Below are positions 1 to 11,900 of a stretch of 64,000 nt of DNA, piece by piece. Location of the stretch: contig JAFJTR010000079.1 in assembly GCA_022559985.1 (NCBI GenBank), forward strand, positions 1-64,000, read 5' to 3'. The stretch is from Parastagonospora avenae f. sp. tritici 18332-5. Its lineage: Eukaryota; Ascomycota; Dothideomycetes; Pleosporales; Phaeosphaeriaceae. How positions within the stretch are numbered: the first letter of the stretch is position 1; each line of letters opens with the position of its first letter. The notes beneath the pieces are model-generated. The model searched no databases and was not told the origin of the DNA. It worked only from the letters and a program-made list of their open reading frames with translations. Position numbers and translations under genes: made by a program.

Positions 1-94
1 CTCCATCCCCATCGCACCATCATCGCGCACTCAAAACTCTACCTTCCCATCCCTCAAATATCCCTCACTTCCTCTCCCCACGTCCAACCCTCAT

Positions 95-106
95 CCCCCC
101 CCCCCC

Positions 107-147
<41 letters not shown>
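95..147. repeat. Poly-C tract in the 5' leader
   Basis: An almost pure cytosine run of 53 bases broken by one T at 107, so the longest uninterrupted stretch is 40 C (108-147). It lies about 90 bases upstream of the ATG at 235, in the presumed leader or core promoter of the first gene. Its exact length may be unreliable because long homopolymers are hard to sequence. Confidence 0.9.
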
Positions 148-149
<2 letters not shown>

Positions 150-234
150 GTTGCCTTCCTCAACACCCACGTGCCACCCACGCAACCTACCTCAACACCA
201 AAAGCGCGCACGACCGCAATTTCCCCACACCACA

Positions 235-2689
235 ATGGCGAACGAGGAGCAGCGACGGGCCTTTGCGTCGTACATGGGCACTGCCAGCGCGAGTGCGGGC
301 CAGCAAGCAACCCAGACATCTGGTGCCTACACGAATCCGGCCAACCCATATCTCTACCAAGTGTGAGTGTAACGTCGGAGCCTTGGAGCCTGGTGGCTGA
401 CTGTGCGCTACAGAAGTACTACTATACCTGAGCCCTCAAGCTTCTTATTTCTTTTGCGCAAACAGCTCACCTTTTCAGCAGCAATTTCCTGGCGTTCAAG
501 GGCTTCCGGCGGCACCTACACCTCCGCCGGCGGCACCCTCTTCGGTCGCTTCGTATCCGAGCTACGCCGGTGGATATCAGGGAGGGTATCCTCAGGCTGG
601 TTTCCAACAAGGCGGATATCAACAGAGCGCCTTTCCGCAGCGGCCACCTCCATTGGGTCAGAGTGAGACATTGCAAGGTCAGCAGTCGATGCAACAGCAA
701 TCAGGACAGCCAAACTACTATCAGACAGCGGGCAACTACGGTACTCAGCAACAAACTGCGCCAGGATACAACTCGAACTGGCAGTACGCTGACCCGATGT
801 CACCTCAAAACGGAAACTCCAACGGTTACGCGGCTACTAGAGGCGCCATGGTCCCGTCATCTCGCAACTTCTCGGGGGAGATTGTGGAGGATAGGAAGAG
901 GCAGATTAATGAGCAGTACCATTATCATCAGTATGGTCAGCCTCGGCCAATCGAAGAACCTGCTCCGCCCCAAGTCGAGGAGCAGACTGTGCCGGTACTG
1001 CTGTGCCATACCTGCAGCGTTTGCAGCAGCATGCGATCTGCTGGCTACCATCGCAACAATCCGGTCGTACCTGGCAAGCCACTCGTCCTCACGCCCTGCC
1101 GCCGATGCAAGAAGAAAATTAAGAGTCAGCGTCGGTCGATGAGCAGCTTCACGCGGATCAGGTCATGCACGGCGGAAGACCCATGCGACTGGCCTAGCGA
1201 GGCGGTTCGTGTCGACATGGAGCGCAACGAGCGCAGAGGCAGGCGACGAAGCCGCGAAGAAGTCTACGTGTACAGACACTCACCAAGCCGCCCTCGCATC
1301 ATCCGCGAGAGCTCAAGTCAGACGAGATTCGGCCTGCGAGCCCTACAGCAAGAGCAGGCAGTTCCGCGCGTCTTCATGAACGAGGCTAAGATACGAGTCT
1401 CTTCCCTGAGTCCCGGACGACATGCTAGGTATGATGGAGTGTGGCCACTACCAGATGTCGTGCCCATAAGATCGGCTCAGCCTGCAGTCCCAGTCCCGGC
1501 CCAGGCCAATCCTCATGTCACTCCTAAAGAGGAGGTATGGCCTCCACCTGATGGCGTCCCTACTCACTCCTATAGGAAGGATGATACCAGGTTCTTGCGC
1601 CGCCAGAGTTCGAGGATCATCGAGCTAAGCCCGTCGCCGCCGCCTGCGCGTGCCCGATCGACTCGAGTCGTCTATCGAAGTGAGTCTATCGAGCGGCGCC
1701 CTAAAAGCGTGTCTCCCGTGCGTGTCAGCTTCCGCGAGGAGCGACGAAGTGAAGAGGCGGAGGCTCGTATGATGGCACATCCACGACCGTACCGTCCTGT
1801 GGTGCCGGATCGTCGCAACTTCGCAAGAGCTTCGGAGGAGACTTCGTCAAGCACCGACTACATGGCTCGCGGACGTCAAGACTCGCCCAATCGAAGCATC
1901 TTGAAGCCGCCTGGTGGAGAGCGCGAGACGTCTCGTCGACGCATGAGCATGCGTGAGAGTCAGCAGAGCACTACGGTCGAAATTGGCGGTCCCAGAGTGC
2001 ACTTCGGTGAGCGGAGGGAGGAACGAACGGCGCCACCAAGCAGAGGTAGACCGCGATATGCTGAAGACGAGAGGCGGCCGGGCGACGGCCACGAGCACTA
2101 CCGCGACTATGCTCGGCATCGCTTTGTCGACGACCCGCCTCCTGCGCCTCCAGTCGAGGAGATGGAGCGCATGCGCATCCGACGAGCATCAGTGTCACCT
2201 CGACGAAGCTTCGAAGAAGAAATCCGCATCGACCGAGCTCGTCGCCTCTCACCTTCTCCACAACCGCCTCCACCTCCGCCAGCACCCCGACACTACGAAG
2301 AGATCCGCGTCCGCCACATTTCTCCTCACGCAGCTCGTGAACGCGCCCCTCACCCTCCACCTTCCCCTCCATCCCCCGAACGTCCGTTCTATCGCCACGT
2401 CCCCCGCCAGCAAGCACCGCCGCGTCCTCAATCGCTTACCCCTCCACGTGTCGCCAAGCCTGCGTCAGACGACATGACGGACTCGGATAGTGCGCATTCA
2501 GGTGAAGTCACTGAGGTCAGGAGCTGGCGGGGCATTGATGAGAATGGTCAGCCCGCGACGTTTGTGGAGGAGCGCAGGACGGTTAAGACGATTGAGCAGG
2601 GGAATGAGAGAGGAGGTCTGGGAGAGTATAGGAACTTGAGTGATAGGGCAAGGGATAGGGTGGGGGGTAGGCAGTATCGGGATGTTTGA
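235..2689 (+). CDS. Arg/Ser-rich disordered protein with conserved Cys cluster
   Basis: Two-exon model 235-362 and 466-2689, 783 aa. The intron (363-465) has a GTGAGT donor and an AACAG acceptor; a slightly different in-frame pair (361/478) is also possible. The N-terminal 200 residues are rich in Gln, Gly, Tyr and Pro. Next comes a Cys cluster, C-x2-C-x2-C near residues 223-229 followed by C-x2-C near 254-257, which looks like a small zinc-binding fold. After that the protein is a long Arg/Ser/Pro/Glu-rich tail with many RS, SP and RR pairs, ending in a charged stretch. I recognise it as a Pezizomycotina hypothetical protein type but know no function. The RS-like tail could suggest nuclear or RNA-related work; that is inference. 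The ATG at 235 is favoured because it follows a CACA context and gives one unbroken frame. Confidence 0.75.
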
Positions 2690-4482
2690 GGGATGTGGAC
2701 TTAGTGGCGTAGATGACCATGGGGCTGTGAAGAAGTGCGGGTGTGTTCAGGAGATTGGATGTGAGCAGTGGTGCTTGCCATGCTTGTGTACTTTTACTTT
2801 TGCTTTCTCCTAATAATGCGCTTAGACTGCTTTCACTGCGTTTGTACCTGAGATCTGCCGATGTGGTGCAGCCAAGCGATGGCGTGAAGTCACGAGACTT
2901 CCACGTCTACGCCGAATTAGTGTTAGACTGCTTTTGAAAGATGTATAAAAGCCCTCCTCCCATCTGATAGATACTCGGCATCACACCTCTGTTCTCCATC
3001 CTTCTCTTTGAAAAGTGATGATGTTCCAGAACATGTCTTTTTTCTGAATTCCTGAACCAAAACTGGGACCGGACACGTTCATGTGTCTCTCGAAAGTCGC
3101 GGAGATTGTGCTCATATTCCAAAAAAAAAAGACGTTGAACAGCTTCATGTCCCAAGAAAATCAGGCCCGACAGCTTATGATCTTTTTCGCCTGGACCCCA
3201 CCTGACATGCTTCGAATCTCCAAAAAGCCTTTTCTTGCCGCAGAATGGTGCAAGTCCTTCTACTCTTCTTGCAAAAATAAATAGTGAGAAGAGGAATGTC
3301 TTCTCCTCGCTTTCGCCGAAAATTGGATGCGAATTCCTTCATATGTGTGGATAGAAAAAGATGAGTGCCATTTTTCATGGGAAAGAGGAAACGCGCGCTG
3401 CGATGAAAAGAACATGTGCTGAGGCTGCATGCCTTCCTGCGACCTGGGGATGCGATCAAATGGATCGAGAAGACGATGTATTTCTTCCCCTGGCAAGATC
3501 ACCCCAGGTCCCTTGGAATGTCCGGACCTATAGAAAACTGTCCTTCATATACCACGCAAGTCTGGGAGAGGACTGTTCACCACCACTTTCCTGGTACTAC
3601 TTACCAAAACGTATGCTGAGAGCCTCCATGTGCGGATCGAGGACTTCTTGAAAAGCAGATGTTGTCATATCGCATGTGGGGATTGGGGACATTAAAAGCG
3701 CCTGATCATGTCACAAACTACGTCCAAGTCACTGATATGAGAGACTTTGTTGCTGACTTGTCAAAGTCAAAGAGGCAAGCATGGTATGGCTCCTGTTAGG
3801 TGGCGAATTCTACAAAAACCTCAGCGTAAGACTGTATGGAGTGCCGGCGGAAATCTTGAGATGTATAAAGCCATTCTCGTCGATCTCCCAAGTTCTCTTA
3901 AATCGTACGATGTTGGGTGCAATTTCCAAAAGCCAGACCAGATCCAGTTTATGAGTACTGGTGATCTCTGCTTGCGGTCAAAAGGAACCTAAGCAAGGCG
4001 CGATGTTCGGAGTGGGAAAAGCTAGAGAGACACTATCATGACTCGGATTTCGGGAGGGATTCTCACGGCGTCAAAGTTTCAGAGAGAATGATGCATGTCT
4101 TTCGCGGATGTCACGAAGACCACATGCAAGTTCTGTGATGAGTATCCCGAAGACATGTGCAGAACTAAAGCATACGTCGAGCAACATGGATGTGCGAGAC
4201 TTCTGCCGGGAAGCACGGAACGAGTGAAGAATAGACAACAAGACCGAAAGAGGAGATGATTAGAGGTCAAAGAGATGTGTGTTCATGAGTCCAAGTCTTC
4301 CGTAGGAACCAAACCAAAAGGAAAAGACCACAGGCCTAGGTATATCCCCCCTCGTCATCGCAAGACCCTCGTGCCTCGCTCCGCCACCCTACTTCGCCAT
4401 CCAGTATCCGACCTCAGGATCGCAAATGCGAGGCCAAGTCAAGCAACTCCTAGTTCAAATCTCCTTCTCCCTCCCTCCCCAT
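2690..4482. other. Intergenic stretch, no gene recognised
   Basis: Only short unrelated open frames on both strands, none with recognisable protein character or consistent splice signals. A TATA-like box (tataaa) lies near 2943. An A-run of 10 is at about 3121-3130. I see no transposon domain. Confidence 0.5.
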
Positions 4483-4845
4483 CTAGCAACAATCCTCGGC
4501 ACACTCACAGCACTCAAAACAGCACTCGCACCCCTCCTCACACACAAAGCAACAACACAGCGTCGCCAGACACGCCGCCAGACAACCCCGGTCCTTCTTC
4601 TGCTTGCGCGGCGCCTGCTGCGGAGGCGCTTGCTGGTACTGCATCGGCGGCTGCTGGCCTTGCGGCGGGTAGTAGCCCATGGGCTGTTGGGGCGCGTAGC
4701 CTTGTTGCGGGTAGTGGGCTTGGCCGCCGTAGCTGGACGCGAAGAGTTAGTGGTGGTGGTTTGGGGGAGGGATGGGAGAGTGGGGGGAGACGAACGCTGG
4801 CTGGGGAGGCGGGGGGCCGGATTGGTAGTATCCTTGTGCGGACAT
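4483..4845 (-). CDS. CYSTM-like Cys-rich tail protein
   Basis: The minus frame from the ATG at 4845 begins MSAQGYYQ followed by Pro/Gln-rich sequence. The same frame ends, near 4483-4590, in a strikingly Cys-rich tail (CLAACLATLCCC then EEGCECC). This layout, a Gln/Pro/Tyr-rich head and a Cys-rich membrane-associating tail, matches the CYSTM family of stress-related small proteins. An in-frame TAA at 4747-4749 separates the two halves. It sits inside an accaCTAACtc branch-like motif followed by a CAG at 4733-4735, which suggests a short intron, but no GT donor in the right phase is present. The gene may therefore use an unusual donor, start at the ATG at 4680 (65 aa), or carry a nonsense mutation. 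Confidence 0.55.
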
Positions 4846-5091
4846 TTTGACGAGTGGTTTTGTTTTGGGTGAAGAGGTAGCTGTGAGATTTTGTATGTGC
4901 GCTGGATGTATCGTCGTTCGCTGTCGCAATACCAATACCAAGCTTTATCGCCGAGAGATATAAAGGCTTAGCAGATCGCGCTCTTTAAAACCTCAGGTTT
5001 GAGAAACAAGAAGAGGAAGTTGAAGGTAAGACAAGAACGAGGTGATGTTGGAATTAAGTGGATCGCAATCCATAGGGGCTTGTCCGTCTTC

Positions 5092-5678
5092 TTAAAGCCC
5101 ATCGCTCAGCCCATGCCGACGCTCCGAACGCAGCGACCCCCATGATCTAGCCTCCAACCCATCGCCCAATTGGCGCAAATAAGCCCGCCTACAACGCTTC
5201 GTCATGCACACCTCAGCCACCTTTGTCCCTGCGCAGACGTGACATAATTGACGCACCTGCAGATATGATCTGGAATAGTTTAAGCCACGGCGCGTTTACA
5301 CGCGAATCCGTGTGAAGTATTCGAGATCTCGAGGACGCGTCGTCATCGCACAAGCCACGAAAGTGGAGACGCGCTGCTAAGCACTTACTTGGCGAAAGCT
5401 TGGTGTCGGATCGCAGTGTGGTAAGGCTGGTGTTACTCACCATGATTCTCCGCCTGTTCCGCTGTCACCAAGTTTTCAATGTTCTCAACAGTCGACAGAT
5501 CCTCCAGTCTTTTCCAGGCAATACTGGTGTAGCAAGATTTCATCTCTTCGAACATTTGACAAATCAACCGTGGCTCACTCAGCCTTCCAGAACGCGCGGA
5601 GAAGGCCCGACGCACGTACACGCATCCCCTTCCAAATCGCAGGACAACACATCGACGCAAAACCACGTGCACTCCCAT
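5092..5678 (-). CDS. Small spliced protein with Cys4 motif
   Basis: Three-exon minus model: 5678-5441, 5398-5389 and 5269-5092, 141 aa if the ATG at 5678 is used; an internal Met near the middle of exon 1 is an alternative start. Both donors are consensus (GTGAGT after 5441, GTAAGT after 5389), and the middle exon is only 10 nt. All phases close: one codon spans exons 1 and 2, another spans exons 2 and 3. Exon 3 encodes a Cys pattern LCHVC then VCMTKRC (C-x2-C-x10-C-x5-C), likely metal binding, followed by a basic, helical C-terminus ending at a TAA. I do not recognise the family. The upstream half is helical and acidic. Phase closure and residue composition argue that it is a real gene; no individual exon is long enough to be convincing on its own. 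Confidence 0.55.
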
Positions 5679-6099
5679 CTCAAAGCGTGTGTGCTAATAC
5701 ACACGAATGTCAAGCCGCATGCTTTCCAGATAGAGCTGTCGATCAGTTGGCATGAGCGATGATAGGTGAGGTTTGGTCATAGGGCTGGCATGCTAGTGTT
5801 AATGTATCACCGCTTTCCTCCATCAGGCAGATTAGCGGTGACTGCACGAATACCCGTAAGCTTCAGCGGTCCGTGTCACTATATGGACATCCTGCACACA
5901 ACTCAAGAAGCACAAACGCAAGAGATTCAACAGTAGTAATAATGAACGCTATATACCCATGCCTGCCCAATCACCCACCCATCTCCCATCCATCATCCAA
6001 TAGCCCCATCTAGCACAACAGCGCCCCCGGTCTCCGAATTATGTACATACACATGTATTGGCTGGAAAAGATATTAAGATGCCCTATAGGACTACTAGC

Positions 6100-9000
6100 T
6101 TAGAAGCCAAAGGGGTTCTGAGGGGCTGCGAGATAGTTAGCTTCATTTCTCTGCATTCTAGTAATGGATTCAACTTACTGGCATTCGCCAAGCTCGCCTT
6201 GCCCGTTGGCTGCGGCGTCAGCTTCTTCGCCGCCTGTACACCGAACCTAATCGGCGGCGCGGGGCCTGTCTTCTGCGGTACCAATGGCTGCGCGGTTGGC
6301 ATAGATGGCATTGGTGGCATGGGAGGCATGGGCGGTGGGCTCTGTCCGAATCCCGTGGGTTGGGCCTGGATTGCAGGTGGGAGGAAGCGGTTGATACCTG
6401 TGGCTTGCGGGTTGAGAGGGGATGGCTGAAAGCTATTGTAACCTGTTGGCTGCGACTGCATGGGCTGGAACGGCGATCGTGCCGGATCCGCAAAGGGGCT
6501 GCCATTCTGCTGGAAGCTGGGTTGAAATCCTGTCTGCATCGGCTGCTGGAATCCGGTCTGCATGGGTTGTTGGAATCCAGTTTGCATAGGCTGCTGGAAG
6601 CCGCCTGGGAAGCCAGTCTGTTGGGGCATCTGCGGTGGCGGCGACATGGAATTGTACCCTGTAGGCTGTGGCATCATACCATTTTGCTGATATCCAAACC
6701 CATTCTGTTGAGGCATGCCGGTCATCTGCGGCTGCATTCCCTGTGGCCCTTGAGCTTGCATGTTGGGGTTGTAGCCTGTGAGCTGGGGCTGCAGAGGCGC
6801 TGGAGGGCCAAATGCGCTCTGCTGATGTGGGTTCTGAGGAGCCGAGGAAGATCGCTGGGGTGGCGGCGCTATCATACCACCAGCGCCCTGCTGTTGAGGC
6901 GCCTGTGGTCGCATCCGTGGAGGAGCAAGATTGTGGGGTTGTGTCAATGCCTTGATGGCAGCGACCTGGTCAAACAACGATGGTGTAGCGCCTGTTGGCT
7001 GAGCCTGTTGGACTGGTGCAGGTGCTTGTTGGGGAGGAGCCTGGGTTGGTGCGGGAGCTGGTGCAGGAGGCGTTGGCTGTGCAATAAGCTCTGGCTTTAG
7101 AGCAGGCATGTCGAGAAGAGAGAGGTCGTTCATAGAACCAGTCAACTTCGGCGCAGGCGCAGCGGCTTGTTGAGCTGGAGGTGGAGACGTTGCTGGCGCC
7201 GGAGCAGAGGTAGAAACAGATCTTGAAGGCTTGACGTCCCAAGCGTTGTCTTCGAAGCCTTCCACTTGCTTGTCGGGCTTGGGGGCAGAAGCCAAGGGCG
7301 TTGAAGTACCGTCCGCAGGTTTTTTGGCCGTTCCATCGCTCTTCTGCTCGAATGCCTTTGCATCTATAGTGTCACTTGTCTGCACAGGTGGTGCAGGTCG
7401 GCCCTTGCGAGTGTTATTCCTGAGCGCGCCACCGGGCCCAGAGAACAAGCCACCAGAGCCTCCCTCCTCGCCACCATCTTCAGCTGTTTTGCTACCGAAC
7501 TTGGTCTCTAGGTGTTTTGTGACACGCAGGATATCGCCTTCCTTGAGACCCAAAGTGCGTAAGAGTGCCGGGGTAATATCAGGCAAATTCTCCTCGCCCA
7601 TCTGATCCCTGTGGAATGCCTGCGCATATCGCTCACAAATCTGAGGATTGACGCCACACTTGAGGAAAAAGTCGAACCAATCGTAGTCCGGCTTCTTGTC
7701 GACGGAAATACCCAACGGTGATCGAGGCGACTGGCCCGTCTCTCTGACACGCTGCAAGCTCCGCCTCTTAAGATCAGACAATGGCTTGTCGTCGTCCAGT
7801 GATTCTCCTGTTGCGCGCTCGACATACTCGAGATCTTCCACTGACATCTTGGTCACCGGTACAGCAATCTTGACACCATTCACTTTGTGCAAGTGAATCT
7901 TTCCACCCTTCATGAGGATAAACTCGGCTTCGACCTTGAAAGAGCCGGATCGGTCGGTCCATGTTCGGACTCTCGCGGGGTCTAAAGAACAATTAGTCCT
8001 AAACTTAAGCTCAACACTTCAGTAACTTACTCGGTTTCGACGACGACGACTTGGACGAAGAAGTCTTGTCCGGTGCGGAGGTCTCGCGCTTACTCGATCT
8101 CTGTGAAGTACGACGATGGTCAACGTTTGCATGCATGAGGCTAGAATTACGCGAAGGCAAATGCAGGCCAGGTCCTACCTGATCATTCCTTGCCTCGCTT
8201 TCTGGCCGGCTCCGCCTCGAGGCCTGACGAGCAAGTTCCTCTTCCTCCCGCCTGTTCTGTTCGACTCTCGATCGACCGGCGTTGGTTCCCGTGCGAGCGA
8301 TTTGGGCGGCGGGTGCGGAAATGGGCACGGTTGCTGTAATCTCAACGTAGTTAGCGGGGACTACACCCTCTTTGCCGTTCTTTAGTCGCCGGACTTTCCA
8401 CCACTCGTCACTTGCTGAGTCGTCGAGAACGACAATCTCGTCGCCGAGACCAACGGTGACTTCGTCGTCGCCCTGCGCCATAAAGTCAAACAGCATAACG
8501 CCCTTCTTTTGCACATTAGAGTTTCCAGAGCCGGCCGCGAGCACTTCACGCAGTCCTGCGCCCTTTGCCATTCCCGCAAGCTCACCAAGAGCCAGCATGA
8601 TCTCAGAGGCAGTGTCCTTGGCTCCACAGTGGAAGTCCACGCTCTTGCTGGGTTGCTTCAGCTCCATGAAAATATGCTTTCCCTCTTGCGAGTAGTATTC
8701 CATCTTCTCGGCAGTCCATTCCTGCTGTGGCCCGTCGCGCGACTTTTCAGGTGCAATCATGACCAGGCCCTTGGGAACGTTGATGCCCAGTGTCATTGGC
8801 ATTTTCTTGTTCTTGCCAGGCTGCGTGATGTACTCGTAGATGTTGTACAGGTGGTATCCTCCACCTGACGTGGGCGTAGCAGGCTGCTCATCGTCATGGT
8901 CGGCGAAGTTGACGAATTGTTGTCGGGGAGGAGGCGAGCGGCGCTCGGGCGATGGAGAGCGTGCGTGCGCGTATTGGGTTGGAGGAGGGGAGATTTGCTC

Positions 9001-9806
9001 AGATGGCGGACGCTGGGGCAGTCGTGGCGCCGGTGCTTCTTCGTCGGATTCTTCGGGCGTGAACTGTACGCGTCGTTGTCGAGCCGGGGCGCTCACATTG
9101 GGTGGGGGGGATATGGTAGATCGGGGCACTGCCGTCTGCTCGGATTTCTTCTGAATGATGCCTGCGAGAGCAGCAGCGGGGCTCACGCGTGGCGGGCTGT
9201 CTGGGGTCGGCGGCTGGTCGTCATCCGAATCTGGAGCGGCTGGTATCGAGGGTCGAGAGGGCAGCGCAGGCGACGCAGCTTCCGCAGCCGCTGGAGCCGC
9301 GACGCCTTTTGTGAGCTCAATGTAGTTTGCCGGGGCAAATCCGTAGCTGGTGCCCTCTCCCACCAAGGTCCAATCCGGGTCTGTGATGTCGTAGACGTCG
9401 AGGACGGCGTCTTCCTTGAAGGAGAGCTCCTCGTCGGTCTGGCGGTCGTAGTCGTAGAGAGCTTTGGCCTGCGAGACGGGGGCGAGCTAAGTGTGTATTG
9501 TCAGACGCTATTCGTTCACATGCCCAAATGCAGAGGCCGATTGAAGCCTGGATCCGCTCCTGCTTGCGGAAGCTCAGACACCCCCAGACGCAGCGGTTCG
9601 CGACTCACCTCCTCAATGTAATTGTTTGGAATCAAGCCCTCGGGCTCTTCCTCGTCCTCCTCCCGGCCCTTCTTCTTTGCCTTCCACCAGTCGTCATCCG
9701 ACGACTTCTCCAGCACCATCAGCACGTCGCCCTCGGTCAGGGCGATCTCATTGTCGCTCTGGGGCACGTAGTCGTAGATGGCACGGTATATGCCGAGAAA
9801 GACCAT
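6100..9806 (-). CDS. SLA1: Actin cytoskeleton/endocytosis adaptor SLA1
   Basis: Five-exon minus model: 9806-9609, 9486-8179, 8100-8031, 7981-6179 and 6125-6100, 1134 aa, all phases closing. SLA1 links cargo, clathrin and the Arp2/3-activating machinery at cortical actin patches. Domains in order: SH3 at about residues 4-66 (ALYDY-type start, NNYIEE end), a second SH3 at about 72-126, Pro/Ser-rich linker, a third SH3 at about 394-448, the SHD1 domain from about 527 (RTWTDRSGSFKVEAEF, the NPFxD-binding domain), a SAM-like SHD2 at about 623-688, and a long Gln/Pro/Gly-rich tail with LxxQxTG-type repeats (TGF, TGYN). The last 26-nt exon gives the terminus ATPQNPFGF. The 78-nt intron 8178-8101 is a multiple of three with no stop, so unspliced reading stays open. 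Confidence 0.95.
6525..6596 (-). repeat. Three tandem 24-bp units in the SLA1 tail
   Basis: Three consecutive 24-bp units (6525-6548, 6549-6572 and 6573-6596) each encode QQPMQTGF on the minus strand, within the LxxQxTG repeat tail of SLA1. They differ by a few synonymous bases, so the array is a recent but not brand-new in-frame expansion. In yeast such motifs are sites for Prk1/Ark1-type kinases; that role here is inferred. Confidence 0.85.
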
Positions 9807-10376
9807 TGTGTCGGCGGGAGGCGCGGCGCACCTGCAGAAATGGCTGTGTGGTATAAAGAGGTGGTGCTACAAGTGATGGCAGTGTACAATAATGCGCATA
9901 GGCTCGGCGGAGGCGGACGGGGGTTGTCGTTGCACGTCGAGGGGCTGGCAGGGGACGCCTGTTCCGATGGCAACCCGCAGATCTGCTACCACCGACGGGA
10001 GGGACACGTGCGCAGGAGCCACTGGAGTGAATGTGTCGCCAAAGCAGTGCAAATGTTGGTGCGATTGTGTGGGGAAGCTCGTGCTGCGACAGCGCCTGAG
10101 GTGAGACAGATGGTCGATGAAGCTGGACGCTTGGGAGACAGGCGCTAGTCATGCACCCACGAATCGCCCATCCCCACATCGACGTCAACCCGCTTCCATC
10201 CCGAATATGCCCAACGCAAGCTATTCTAAGCACATGCTTTGAGGATTTGTGGGTGGAGAACTCCGACATGGAACGATTGTCTCCGTTTGCATTGCATTGT
10301 TTGTCATTGTCCTCAATAACCACACAGTGCCTGCATTGAGCCGTCCTATCCATCATATCATCCATCGTGCTTTCAT
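9807..10376. other. Intergenic, SLA1 upstream region
   Basis: No supported gene. The stretch contains the SLA1 leader and a TATA-like ggtataaagagg motif near 9850. The open frames on both strands here lack splice or protein support. Confidence 0.5.
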
Positions 10377-11900
10377 CTAATACGTAAATGTAAAACCTTC
10401 GGTCCCTTCCAACACTCTCTTCCCCCGTGCCTGCCTCTGGTTCGCCGTATAAAAGTACATCGAGAACAACCCCACCAGCCCTATGATCATGATGTGTGAG
10501 CCAATGCTCACCCAAATCGCAGTCATGTATCTCGGACTCTCTTGCTGCCTCACGATAAAACTGCCTGCGATGCCGCCTGCGCCATTGAATGCCGTCACCG
10601 CTGCAGCACTAAACACCCTCTTCCACTGCCCCACGATATTGTTGGCTTGATACGTCGCCATGGCTGCCCAGTTGGCGACGTATGCGCCCGTAGCTAGGTA
10701 TGTGCCGATGTAGCGGACGGTGACTTGGTCAGTGAAGCCGAGCATGCAGAAGCCGATGATCAGCGTGATGCAGTTGAATGCAATGATGGGACCACGGAGC
10801 TGGTACTTGTCGCCAACGAGAGAAGATAGAATAGCCGGGATCACGGCGTAATAGTATGGAGGTGCGGAGAGCAGAATAGACTTGTTGGTACTGAATCCCA
10901 TGCCACCTTGTAGGATAATAGGCAGGAAGTAGGACAGGCTAGTAGACACGAGGTTCTGGAGGAAGTAGAGCACGCAGAAACCGTAGATCTTCGGGTCTTT
11001 AGCGTGCACGAAGACTTTGGACCACGCAAAGGGGTCAGGCTTGACGTCGCCTCTGTCGTTTTGAATGCGAGCTGAAGCGATTTCGCTCTCGTCCTTGCTG
11101 AGGAAATGGAAGCTCTGATCCGACTTTTCGGGGAAATCGACCATCCACCAGTACGTGACGATACCGATGAAAGCGGTGATAGACCCCTGTACGACGAACA
11201 TCCACTGCCATCTATTTTACGGCAGTGTCAGCTTCTCATCTAAGGGTCAGAGAAGGTATAGGTCAGCAGCTTACCCTTTCAATCCTCCTTTGCCATTCAA
11301 CTGATTGAGTCCAAAGTTGACGATGCCTCCCGTAGCAAGAACAATAACCTCCCCGCTCTGCATATACGCGAAGCGCAACTGCTGCTCTTTCCTCGTATAC
11401 CACGCGCTAAGCAGCACCGTCAAACCCGGATAAATCCCCGACATCGCGATACCCAGCAAAATCCTCATCGCAATCATCTGGCGCCACGTCTGCACAAAAG
11501 CCGTGCACATTGTAATAACGCCGAAGCAGAATGTGATGAAGGCAAACCATATCCGCGGGCCAAACGTCCTGACTGCAATCGTCGACGGCAGCTGGAACGC
11601 GATGCTAGCAATTGTGAAGATGAAGATTGAGACTGAGTATCTGTTGCCGACGTTGAGCTCCAGGTCGCTGAGCATCGAGGTGACCGAGGCTGAGGAAATG
11701 ACGCCGGAGTCTAGGAGATTGAGACTGCAGAGTATGCCTGCGATGCTGCAGAGTCGTAGATCGACTTTCAATCGCAGACCGTTTTCCCATTCTTCCTCGA
11801 GTCTGTCTCTTTCCCTTGCGTCTGGTTCGATGATCGCATCGTGTTCATCGTCCCGCACTTCTTCCGCGGATACCTGGCTAGAGATTGAGCTCTTCGTCAT
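10377..11900 (-). CDS. MFS transporter, allantoate permease type
   Basis: Two exons, 11900-11275 and 11211-10377, 486 aa, joined through a GTAAGC...TAG intron (11274-11212) with matching phase. The protein has a hydrophilic acidic N-terminus of about 45 residues, then about 12 hydrophobic segments. The LLDSGVISSASVTSM start of TM1, the RILLGIAMSGIYPGL segment and the WYTRKEQQLRFA loop match the anion:cation symporter branch of the major facilitator superfamily (Dal5, Tna1 and related vitamin or organic-anion permeases). The substrate cannot be read from the sequence; nicotinate, allantoate or a similar anion is the family expectation. It is convergent with nothing, and its 5' end faces the helical gene at 12.4 kb in tandem. 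Confidence 0.9.

Noticed and set aside
6360..7100. 246-codon plus-strand frame opposite SLA1
   Set aside because: Antisense shadow of the Gln/Pro-rich SLA1 tail; its Leu/Arg/Trp-rich composition comes from reading the repeats backwards.
9748..10515. 255-codon minus frame upstream of SLA1
   Set aside because: Overlaps the SLA1 first exon and the transporter 3' end on the same strand in another frame; low-complexity Ala/Arg/Pro content and no motif.
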